From CAZVYS01 sp964630755 (GTDB taxonomy: Bacteria; Patescibacteriota; Microgenomatia; UBA1400; CG1-02-47-37), in contig CAZVYS010000031.1 in the NCBI GenBank assembly GCA_964630755.1, positions 1-8,725 on the forward strand: DNA of 8,725 bases, given 5' to 3'. The notes under the pieces were generated by a model that saw only the letters and a program-made list of their open reading frames with translations, did no database searches and was not told where the DNA came from. Positions 1 to 5,707 of this stretch are shown here, piece after piece (position 1 is the first letter of the stretch; each line of letters starts with the position of its first letter). The position numbers and the translations under genes were made by a program.

Positions 1-407
1 CAACTAAGTTTGGAACTCAATGTATGGTGGCTTCATTAGAGGTCCAAAAGAAAGCTAATGGAAAATACGAGATATATACTGATTCTGGTAGAACACCTAC
101 AGACCTTGAGCCTGTCAAGTGGGCTAAACAAGTAGTTAAGTTAGGAGCTGGCGAGATTATGCTAACCTTTATTCATCGAGACGGTACTTATAAAGGCTAT
201 GATTTGAAGCTGCTAAAACAGGTTTCTAAAGCAGTTGGGGTGCCAGTAATTGCCAGTGGTGGAGCTGGAAAATTAGTAGATTTTGAGGCAGCTATTAAAG
301 CCAAAGCTGATGCCTTGGCTATGTCTTCAGTGCTTCATTTTAAAAAAACAAGTATAAAAAAAATAAAAACGCATTTAATTAATAAAAAAAATCCGATTAG
401 AATATGA
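1..407 (+). CDS. hisF: HisF-like ammonia-channelling synthase subunit (HisF2/WbuZ type), 5' partial
   Basis: This is the C-terminal half (134 visible residues, frame open from base 3) of a HisF-family (beta/alpha)8 barrel of about 250 residues. The first in-frame ATG (base 24) is internal, because the reading frame continues to the left edge with HisF-like residues (KFGTQC). Family motifs are the SGR-PT segment, GAGEIMLT, RDGTYKGYD, VPVIASGGAG and a C-terminal SSVLHF segment, which mostly form the phosphate-binding end of the barrel. The strand that carries the catalytic Asp of HisF (Asp130 in Thermotoga) reads VASLEVQ, with Glu at that place, and the first Asp of the usual LTSIDRDGT reads His. 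In histidine synthesis HisF cyclises PRFAR using ammonia from HisH. In glycan clusters HisF2 paralogues pass ammonia to a WbpG-type amidotransferase. The wbpG homologue 600 bases downstream and the altered residues favour the second role. Its TGA stop overlaps the hisH ATG, so the two are co-translated. Confidence 0.9.
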   Translation, partial: TKFGTQCMVASLEVQKKANGKYEIYTDSGRTPTDLEPVKWAKQVVKLGAGEIMLTFIHRDGTYKGYDLKLLKQVSKAVGVPVIASGGAGKLVDFEAAIKAKADALAMSSVLHFKKTSIKKIKTHLINKKNPIRI

Positions 408-1009
408 TTGCTTTAATTGATTACGGAGCGGGAAATTTATTTAGTGTTAAACGAGCTTTGGATGCAGTTAAGGCTAATTATTTCCTAGCTAGCAAGCCAA
501 CAGAACTAACTAAAGCTGAAAAGTTTGTTTTGCCAGGAGTGGGTGCTTTTGGAGACGGAATGAAGGGCTTAAGAAAGAGAAACTTGCTTAAGGTTATTAG
601 AAATGAAGTTAAACAAAAACCAATTTTTGGAATTTGTTTGGGAATGCAGTTAATGATGGAAGAAGGTTATGAGTTTGGTAAACACAAGGGTCTTGGCTTA
701 ATAAAAGGCAAAGTTGATACAATTAAGACTAATGCAAAACTACCTCAGATTGGTTGGAACCAGATTAGAAAACAAAAAAAGAGTCAGTTACTAAACCAGA
801 TTAAAGATAAAGAATTTTTTTACTTTGTTCATTCATTTGTAACTAGGCCAACTGACAAAGCAGTTATAGCGGCAACAACTAATTATGGTGGAGATGAGTT
901 TTGCAGTGTGATTGAGTTTAAAAATATTTTTGGGGCTCAGTTTCATCCTGAAAAAAGCAGTTCAGAGGGAATAAGACTTTATCAAAATTTTGTTAAGCTA
1001 AAAGCTTAA
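404..1009 (+). CDS. hisH: HisH-like class I glutamine amidotransferase subunit (HisH2 type)
   Basis: This complete 201-residue protein has the usual HisH length. It hydrolyses glutamine to release ammonia for its HisF partner. It begins with the typical IDYGAGNLFSV. It has the PGVGAFGDGM oxyanion-strand region (residues 44-53), the nucleophile Cys78 in GICLGMQ, and the rest of the triad, His181 and Glu183, in FHPEKSS, so glutaminase activity should be intact. The segment usually reading PHIGWN is PQIGWN here (residues 114-119), a His to Gln change. The start ATG overlaps the hisF stop as ATGA, and no Shine-Dalgarno sequence precedes it, so translational coupling is likely. Its stop lies only three bases from the stop of the convergent wbpG homologue. 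No other histidine gene is visible, and with a WbpG homologue adjacent the likely role is feeding ammonia to sugar amidination. A role in histidine synthesis cannot be excluded because the left flank is unseen. Confidence 0.93.
   Translation: MIALIDYGAGNLFSVKRALDAVKANYFLASKPTELTKAEKFVLPGVGAFGDGMKGLRKRNLLKVIRNEVKQKPIFGICLGMQLMMEEGYEFGKHKGLGLIKGKVDTIKTNAKLPQIGWNQIRKQKKSQLLNQIKDKEFFYFVHSFVTRPTDKAVIAATTNYGGDEFCSVIEFKNIFGAQFHPEKSSSEGIRLYQNFVKLKA
993..1009. terminator. AT-rich hairpin at the convergent hisH/wbpG ends, possible bidirectional terminator
   Basis: A perfect 7-base inverted repeat, TTAAGCT / AGCTTAA, with an AAA loop covers the last hisH codons including its stop. Immediately left of it, 983-992, is the 10-base palindrome CAAAATTTTG. 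The position between two converging gene ends suits a shared terminator. The stem is AT-rich and no long T-run follows on either strand, so it is weak by the standard intrinsic-terminator model. Confidence 0.3.
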
Positions 1010-1012
1010 GAT

Positions 1013-2212
1013 TTAAGAAACAACGTACTTGAGCTTCCATTTGCCTTTTACTTTTTCCCAAAGATGAGGCATTCGATACCGGTCAATGACTCTCCAGAAG
1101 TGTAATTCAGTGATATCTAAGTATTCTAAAAACTCTTTAAAGTATTTTTTGGGGAATTCTCCGTCATACCTTCTAACTAAAGCAACTGCTTCTTTTCTAG
1201 TAATGTGTCTACTTCTGACTTCCATTTGGGCGTCACGAGAGGCTCGGCCTAAACCGAACTTTATATAACTTAAGTAAAAATGAAAGCCGTCAGTTTTATC
1301 ATCTAAGCTTGAGTATTTGGTATAAGTGCCTTCAGATCGACCATCTGGATTAGCTTCAAAATTAGTGTGTTTGGTTGCGTAATAATAATTTTCCTGCGGA
1401 ATCCACTTATGATAATAAGAAAACCAGTGCATTTGAGCTCCAAGTTTATCTATTTGCTTAAGAGATGGAGGCTTATATAGTTGAAATGACTGAGGTTTGA
1501 TATCTGCCTTTTTAAGCACACCCATGTTAAGACCAGCTTTTATTAAAGTTTCGATTCCGGCTCCTTTAAAATAAAGCTCTTCCCAGTCTTTAACAGACTC
1601 AAAAGGCTTATTTTTGTTTTTAAGAGAACCGCCGTACTCGACCTCACCGTTCTCGCCGTAAAAAATTAATGGAATATTGAATTTTAAAGCGATGTGAAAA
1701 GCATAAGCTTTTTGACCGAAAGTGAATGGCTCCCAAGCATCACCTTTTAACTCAAAAGCAACTCTAGCTAACTTGCGATGAAGTTGACCATTGGGATTAG
1801 AAAGCAGGTTGTCAAAACCAGAATTAACAAAATTTTGATAATTTTTCCAACCAATATCAGTGTATATAAATGGAGTCCATGTAACAGTTAATGGATGCAT
1901 GCCGTATTTGGCTTTTAACATATGAGCCACAAAAGCGCTGTCTTTACCACCGCTGGCAGGAACAATTACGTCAAAACTGCCATCTTTTGATCGATGCTTG
2001 TCTAAAAGCTTAACTAACTCTTGCTCTCTTTGTCGCCAGTCAATCTGGTAATGTTTTTCTTCATGATAACGACAAGCACTGCAAATGCCCTGTTTATCTA
2101 TATGGGTTCTAGGTCGTTGATTAGAAACAACACATCTTTTGCAGAAGATAACTTTTTTGGGTAATTTATCTAATTGTTTATCAAGAATTTTTGGTTTTTT
2201 GGATTTAGGCAT
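1013..2212 (-). CDS. wbpG: WbpG/PseA-type N-acetyl sugar amidotransferase
   Basis: This complete 399-residue protein belongs to the ATP-dependent N-acetyl-sugar amidotransferase family (WbpG, WbuX, PseA). Known members convert an acetamido group on a sugar to an acetamidino group, using ATP and ammonia supplied by HisH2/HisF2. The N-terminus has two CxxC pairs (Cys24/Cys27 and Cys44/Cys47 in FCKRC and CSAC), a probable zinc site. The PP-loop ATP-pyrophosphatase motif SGGKDS follows at residues 87-92. The strongly conserved family stretch FNIPLIFYGENGEVEYGG lies near residue 180. It is the last gene of the leftward operon. Its start overlaps the preceding glycosyltransferase by 8 bases and has no Shine-Dalgarno sequence. 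About 20 lysine-rich residues precede the first CxxC, with no nearer Met, so this start stands. Oddly, its presumed partners hisF and hisH are convergent rather than in the same operon. The sugar substrate cannot be read from the sequence. Confidence 0.94.
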   Translation of the reverse strand: MPKSKKPKILDKQLDKLPKKVIFCKRCVVSNQRPRTHIDKQGICSACRYHEEKHYQIDWRQREQELVKLLDKHRSKDGSFDVIVPASGGKDSAFVAHMLKAKYGMHPLTVTWTPFIYTDIGWKNYQNFVNSGFDNLLSNPNGQLHRKLARVAFELKGDAWEPFTFGQKAYAFHIALKFNIPLIFYGENGEVEYGGSLKNKNKPFESVKDWEELYFKGAGIETLIKAGLNMGVLKKADIKPQSFQLYKPPSLKQIDKLGAQMHWFSYYHKWIPQENYYYATKHTNFEANPDGRSEGTYTKYSSLDDKTDGFHFYLSYIKFGLGRASRDAQMEVRSRHITRKEAVALVRRYDGEFPKKYFKEFLEYLDITELHFWRVIDRYRMPHLWEKVKGKWKLKYVVS

Positions 2213-2924
2213 TGTTAAATCTTAACTTAATTGCAGTAAGTAAATAATTTATAAACATTTTTACTAGTCTTGACTTGCTTTGCCCATATAAACGTTTTCC
2301 ATAAACAACTGAAATTTCAGCTAGTTTGAAATTTTTTTGGTGAAGATAGAAAAGTAGTCGAATACAATATTCACCATAACCTGAAAATATTTGAGTTAAG
2401 TTTAGGTTTTTTAAGATTTTTTTATTAAAGACTAAAAACCCTGACAAAGATTCTTTTACTGGAAGATTCAATAAAACTTGACTAACTAATAAGCTGCCGT
2501 ATTTTGAGGCTAAAAACTGAAAAGCTCCAGCCTCAGTGATATGCATGCCTCCGCCCTTGATGTATCGAGAGCCAATAACTAGGTCTGCTTTTTGATTGAG
2601 GAGTGGTTTTAGTAATCTTTTAATGTCTTTAGGTTGATGATTAAAATCAGTGTCCATTAAAACGATGTAGTCACCTGTGGATTTTTTTAACCCGTGTAGA
2701 ATAGCAGTGGCTAAGCCTCGTTTATTTTTCCTGACCAATAACTTAACTGCTGAATTATCTAAGTTTTTAACTACTTTATGAGTATTGTCTGGTGAGTTAT
2801 CGTCAACAACGATTATTTCTGGTTTTAAGTTTAGTTTTTTTACTTCAACAACTATAGCGTTTATAAGCTTGACGATGTTGCCAGCTTCGTTATAGGTTGG
2901 AAGAATAATAGAAATTGTTTTCAT
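2205..2924 (-). CDS. GT2 glycosyltransferase, polyprenyl-phosphate-sugar synthase-like (DPM1-like), copy A
   Basis: This 239-residue GT-A fold enzyme resembles dolichol-phosphate mannose synthases, which move a sugar from a nucleotide donor onto polyprenyl phosphate at the cytoplasmic membrane face. Visible landmarks are PTYNE (residues 9-13), DDNSPD (41-46), a metal-binding DTD in MDTDFNHQP (90-98), GSRY (118-121), the acceptor-side ESLSGF segment (158-163) and the C-terminal RLYGQSK (211-217). The metal motif departs from the usual DADLSHPP, which copy B keeps. There is no C-terminal pair of membrane helices, so it is the short soluble or peripheral type. Its ATG directly abuts the stop of the GT-C gene (TAAATG). 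A GGAG lies 10 bases upstream, but within GT-C codons. The likely role is to charge a lipid carrier for the adjacent GT-C enzyme. Donor sugar unknown. Confidence 0.9.
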   Translation of the reverse strand: MKTISIILPTYNEAGNIVKLINAIVVEVKKLNLKPEIIVVDDNSPDNTHKVVKNLDNSAVKLLVRKNKRGLATAILHGLKKSTGDYIVLMDTDFNHQPKDIKRLLKPLLNQKADLVIGSRYIKGGGMHITEAGAFQFLASKYGSLLVSQVLLNLPVKESLSGFLVFNKKILKNLNLTQIFSGYGEYCIRLLFYLHQKNFKLAEISVVYGKRLYGQSKSRLVKMFINYLLTAIKLRFNNA

Positions 2925-4268
2925 TTAATACCAGCTCCAGACTAAGTTTATCACTGTAGCTAAAACAAGCCAAAGGCTGACTGGAATAAAAATAAGTTTC
3001 TTCTTTTTGACAACATCTAATAAAAAGTAGACCAAGAAATAAACAAAAATTGGTAGGTTGTAAAGCATGTAAGAAGCTTTAATTGAGTCCCCTTTCCAAG
3101 AAGGGTATTTAGTTAATAAGCTTAAAAAACCTAACCAAGTAAACAATGAAAAAGTGATAAATAAAGAATGAGGTAACCAGTCTGGTGGTTTTTTGGATTT
3201 AAAGGTTTGATTTAACACCTTAATACACAGGTAAATAAATCCTGAAATTAATAAAATAGTGGTCGGGAAATTAATCTGGTTTTGTAAGGCTAAGTTGGCT
3301 ACTCTTTGAGAAGAGGTTAAGTAGTGATCTTGTTTTCGGGCTTGAACTGAAATGCCGAAACGTCTCTGAGAATAATAATTCCAAAAGTCTCCCCAGAATT
3401 CAGAATAATAAATGGGAATTAATTTGTTTAAAGGGGTAGTGAGTCTCATCGGATAAGTCATCATAAACTTAAAAGGAACGTCTAGGTAAAAACTTAATGG
3501 TTGACGTTTAAAGAAAGGAGTAGTTGGTTGACCACCTTCACCAACGCCATAAACTTCCTGACTGGGTCGACCAAGATAAAACCAGGCTGTAGAAGCTAAA
3601 TTAATTGATAATAGTAAAGTAATTAATACCAGGGCTTTTTTTAAAGATATTTTTTTTTGAATAATAAGGCCGAAAAAAGCAGCTAGAACTGTAATCAGTA
3701 AAACAATAGCTGACATTCGAGTTAAAAAATTAATAGTGAGGAGTAAACTGAGAATTAATGTGTTTTTTAAGTTTGGCTTATTTAAAAAATAGTTAATTAA
3801 AAACCAAAAAGTTAAACTAGTAGTAAAGAGAAACCAGGTTTCGATTGAAAACATAACAATGGTTTTATGAAAAACTGGCAAAGAGAATAAAAGAACTAAA
3901 AAACCTGCTTGAAGAAATTTATTTTTAGGATGAAGTTTTTTTATGATCAGAGACCAAAAATAAAGGCTTAGACTAGCTAAGAAAATAGAAACGTATTGCC
4001 AAGTTTTTAAAGCAGTAAAAAATTCTTGACCGGAAATAAAACTACTAAGTCTGCCGATTAAACCGCTAGTTAAATAAAATAAAGGTGGATTGTAATTTTC
4101 TCTTGTTTCTTCAAAGGTGGGTATCCTCCACTGATGACTAACAATCTTGGTATATCTTAAGTGTAAGCCAGCATCATAACCAGCATTAACAGGATAGTGG
4201 TAAGCGTTATGCACCATAAAACTGACACCGAAAATAATAACTAAAAGAATTAATACTTTTTTAAACAT
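2925..4268 (-). CDS. GT-C-type polytopic membrane glycosyltransferase (PMT/ArnT-like)
   Basis: This 447-residue protein has about eleven hydrophobic segments. The first spans residues 5-20; others cluster at 93-230, and four more follow from 335 to the end. After the first helix comes a periplasmic-type loop with Asp32 in GYDAGLHLRY, then NYNPPLFYL (58-66). This pattern is typical of GT-C enzymes, where an acidic residue in the first outer loop is catalytic and a PPL-Y motif follows. A larger loop at 231-334 and WKGDSIKASYML near 391-402 are also visible. Such enzymes use polyprenyl-phosphate sugars and transfer them outside the membrane to a glycan, lipid or protein. It lies between two GT2 genes that look able to make such donors. 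Its start lies 19 bases inside the end of upstream copy B, and its stop abuts the ATG of copy A. Acceptor and exact family (GT39, GT83 or an unclassified GT-C) are not resolved. Confidence 0.8.
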   Translation of the reverse strand: MFKKVLILLVIIFGVSFMVHNAYHYPVNAGYDAGLHLRYTKIVSHQWRIPTFEETRENYNPPLFYLTSGLIGRLSSFISGQEFFTALKTWQYVSIFLASLSLYFWSLIIKKLHPKNKFLQAGFLVLLFSLPVFHKTIVMFSIETWFLFTTSLTFWFLINYFLNKPNLKNTLILSLLLTINFLTRMSAIVLLITVLAAFFGLIIQKKISLKKALVLITLLLSINLASTAWFYLGRPSQEVYGVGEGGQPTTPFFKRQPLSFYLDVPFKFMMTYPMRLTTPLNKLIPIYYSEFWGDFWNYYSQRRFGISVQARKQDHYLTSSQRVANLALQNQINFPTTILLISGFIYLCIKVLNQTFKSKKPPDWLPHSLFITFSLFTWLGFLSLLTKYPSWKGDSIKASYMLYNLPIFVYFLVYFLLDVVKKKKLIFIPVSLWLVLATVINLVWSWY

Positions 4269-4951
4269 AGGTTTAGTATAGTATATAAATATTTTGAGCC
4301 TCTTTTGATAAATCCTAATAGATTAGTGGCGGTTTTTGACTGCCCACGAACTCGATTAATACTGATATATGGGATTTCAATTATTTTGGTTTTGGTTTTT
4401 TTTAAGTTAAAGACAAGATTAATAAAATATTCTCCATAATCTCCCTTTAAAGGTTTAGTTAAAAACTTTTTTTTAAGCAAAATATAGCCAGAAGTATAAT
4501 CAGTTACTTCTTTATATAATAAAGTTTTTGCAAGTTTGTTAATCAAAAAGCTAAATAATACTGCCCAGAACATCCTTCGATTGTCTTTAGCTTTTTTGAC
4601 ATATCTTGAGGCAATGACTACGTCATTATTTTTAAGTTTATTGATCATTGAAGATAAAAGTTTTGGAGGATGGGATAGATCTGCATCTAGCCAGCCAATT
4701 ATAGATCCCTGACTTTTTTTAATGCCGGCATTAAAAGCGCTAGTTAGCCCTTTTTGATTAGTTCGATGGATTAATTTAAGATGTTTTTTGGTTTTAGTTA
4801 ATTTTTTAACAATACGCCAAGTTTTATCTGGTGAATTGTCATCAACTATGATGATTTCAAAAGAATGTTTTTTTAAAGCTCGTTCAATTTGATTAATTAA
4901 AGTTGAAACATTGTCAGCCTCATTATAAGTAGGAATAATAATTGAGATCAT
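4250..4951 (-). CDS. GT2 glycosyltransferase, polyprenyl-phosphate-sugar synthase-like (DPM1-like), copy B
   Basis: This 233-residue relative of copy A has a more canonical set of motifs: PTYNE (7-11), DDNSPD (37-42), DADLSHPP (89-96) with the metal-binding DxD, SRY (115-117), DYTSGY (151-156) and a C-terminal RVRGQSK (200-206). It should transfer a sugar from a nucleotide donor to polyprenyl phosphate. No membrane helix is obvious beyond a short hydrophobic stretch near 129-138. Its ATG overlaps the methyltransferase stop as ATGA, and its 3' end runs 19 bases into the GT-C gene, so all three are probably translated together. Copies A and B share layout, including a GEY segment before the last motif, but differ enough in the acceptor region that they may use different sugars or carriers. 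Confidence 0.91.
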   Translation of the reverse strand: MISIIIPTYNEADNVSTLINQIERALKKHSFEIIIVDDNSPDKTWRIVKKLTKTKKHLKLIHRTNQKGLTSAFNAGIKKSQGSIIGWLDADLSHPPKLLSSMINKLKNNDVVIASRYVKKAKDNRRMFWAVLFSFLINKLAKTLLYKEVTDYTSGYILLKKKFLTKPLKGDYGEYFINLVFNLKKTKTKIIEIPYISINRVRGQSKTATNLLGFIKRGSKYLYTILNLCLKKY

Positions 4952-5661
4952 TTTTGAGCTAATATTATGATTGAGCTACCTGTAGGTAGATTAGTTTGTT
5001 TTAGGAATTGGGCTTCAAATTTTAAAATCATTACTAAAATATGATTAAGAACTTTATTCAGTTTTTTCACATCAGAGCCATAGTTAAATAATAATCTTTT
5101 AACAATAAATAGAGGGAAAGTGGTTAAATAAATATATGAAGATCTAATAATAGAAAGTCCAGCCTTGGTAACTTTTGCCTCAAGATCCTTTTTTTGATAT
5201 CGAACCCGAGCTTGCTGAGCTTTATCGTGAGAACTATAAAGCCATTGATGAGCACAGTCAGTAATTAATACATAGCCTTTAGGTTTTAAGATCTTAGAAA
5301 CTTGATTCAATACTTTTTGGTCATCTTTTATGCCTTGATGGTATAAAACATCAAATAAGGTAACTAAGTTAAACTTGGGGGATTTAAAGGGAAGCTTGTT
5401 GGCTGAAGCTTTTAATAATTTTGAAAAACCTTTTTGTTGACAAAATTTAATGGCAGTTGATGAAAAATCAATGCCAGTGACTTGGCCATATTGAGTTAAA
5501 AGTTTTAGATTAATGCCAGTGCCACAACCAATATCTAGAATTTTAGCTTCAGGTTTTAAGTTAACTAATGACAAAAGAGTTTTTATAAAATTTCTTTTTG
5601 AGATAAACCACCAGTGGTCATTTTCAAGTTGATTTAACAACTGATACTCTTTGTTTTCCAT
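4948..5661 (-). CDS. Class I SAM-dependent methyltransferase of a glycan cluster
   Basis: This 237-residue protein has a Rossmann-type methyltransferase core. Motif I is DIGCGTG (43-49), the acidic residue ending strand 2 is Asp65 in GIDFS, then comes LVTLFDVLYH (99-108), and LKPKGYVLITD (125-135) forms the strand 4/5 region. The N-terminal segment ENDHWWFISKRNFI (13-26) matches the HWWF-R element common in small methyltransferases of surface-polysaccharide and lipid-linked glycan loci. The C-terminal third is basic and hydrophobic and may touch the membrane. It is the first gene of the leftward five-gene operon, starting from the 46-base divergent promoter region. There is no Shine-Dalgarno sequence before its ATG. 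Substrate is unknown; methylation of a sugar hydroxyl or a lipid-linked intermediate is the natural guess from context. Confidence 0.85.
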   Translation of the reverse strand: MENKEYQLLNQLENDHWWFISKRNFIKTLLSLVNLKPEAKILDIGCGTGINLKLLTQYGQVTGIDFSSTAIKFCQQKGFSKLLKASANKLPFKSPKFNLVTLFDVLYHQGIKDDQKVLNQVSKILKPKGYVLITDCAHQWLYSSHDKAQQARVRYQKKDLEAKVTKAGLSIIRSSYIYLTTFPLFIVKRLLFNYGSDVKKLNKVLNHILVMILKFEAQFLKQTNLPTGSSIIILAQK

Positions 5662-5670
5662 ATAGGCTTA

Positions 5671-5676
5671 ATTTTA
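5671..5676 (-). promoter_or_regulatory. Possible -10 box for the leftward operon
   Basis: On the minus strand TAAAAT ends 9 bases before the methyltransferase ATG. Transcription would start about three bases ahead of the start codon, giving an almost leaderless mRNA. No good -35 box is visible at 16-18 bases. CATAAT at 5683-5688 is an alternative that would leave a leader of about 14 bases. This is the only intergenic space available to drive the five-gene operon. Confidence 0.35.
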
Positions 5677-5692
5677 CACTAAATTATGATAA

Positions 5693-5698
5693 TATAAT
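5693..5698 (+). promoter_or_regulatory. Consensus -10 box TATAAT before the rightward aminotransferase
   Basis: A perfect TATAAT lies 9 bases before the ATG at 5708, so the transcript would have a leader of only one to three bases. TTTACA at 5673-5678 resembles a -35 box, but its 14-base spacing is short. The box supports the ATG at 5708 over the internal Met codon at 5831. Confidence 0.5.
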
Positions 5699-5707
5699 CC
5701 TAAATTT

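Noticed and set aside
24..26. ATG as the start of the HisF-like gene.
   Set aside because: HisF-like residues (TKFGTQC) continue in frame to the left edge, and the N-terminal half of the barrel would be missing.
352..391. Runs of A in the 3' end of hisF as a frameshift or slippage site.
   Set aside because: The frame is intact and the protein ends where HisF proteins end; A-runs are expected in lysine-rich coding of an AT-rich genome.
404..407. UGA recoded as an amino acid (Gracilibacteria/SR1 or Mycoplasma code).
   Set aside because: TGA ends the HisF-like gene and the methyltransferase exactly at ATGA overlaps with the next gene, and no gene has an in-frame TGA.
1..1009. Ordinary histidine-biosynthesis hisF/hisH.
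   Set aside because: Not fully excluded, but the adjacent WbpG homologue, the glycan context and the altered HisF residues make the ammonia-supply role more likely.
1086..1268. A 60-codon open frame on the + strand.
   Set aside because: It lies wholly antisense to the well-supported WbpG homologue, has no recognisable motif and no start signal.
2935..2938. GGAG on the minus strand as a Shine-Dalgarno sequence for GT2 copy A.
   Set aside because: Spacing of 10 bases is long, it is part of Trp-Ser codons of the preceding gene, and no other gene here has a similar site.
4275..4280. TATACT on the minus strand, 6 bases before the GT-C start, as an internal promoter.
   Set aside because: It lies in AT-rich codons at the end of GT2 copy B, has no -35 partner, and sits too near the ATG; translational overlap explains expression.
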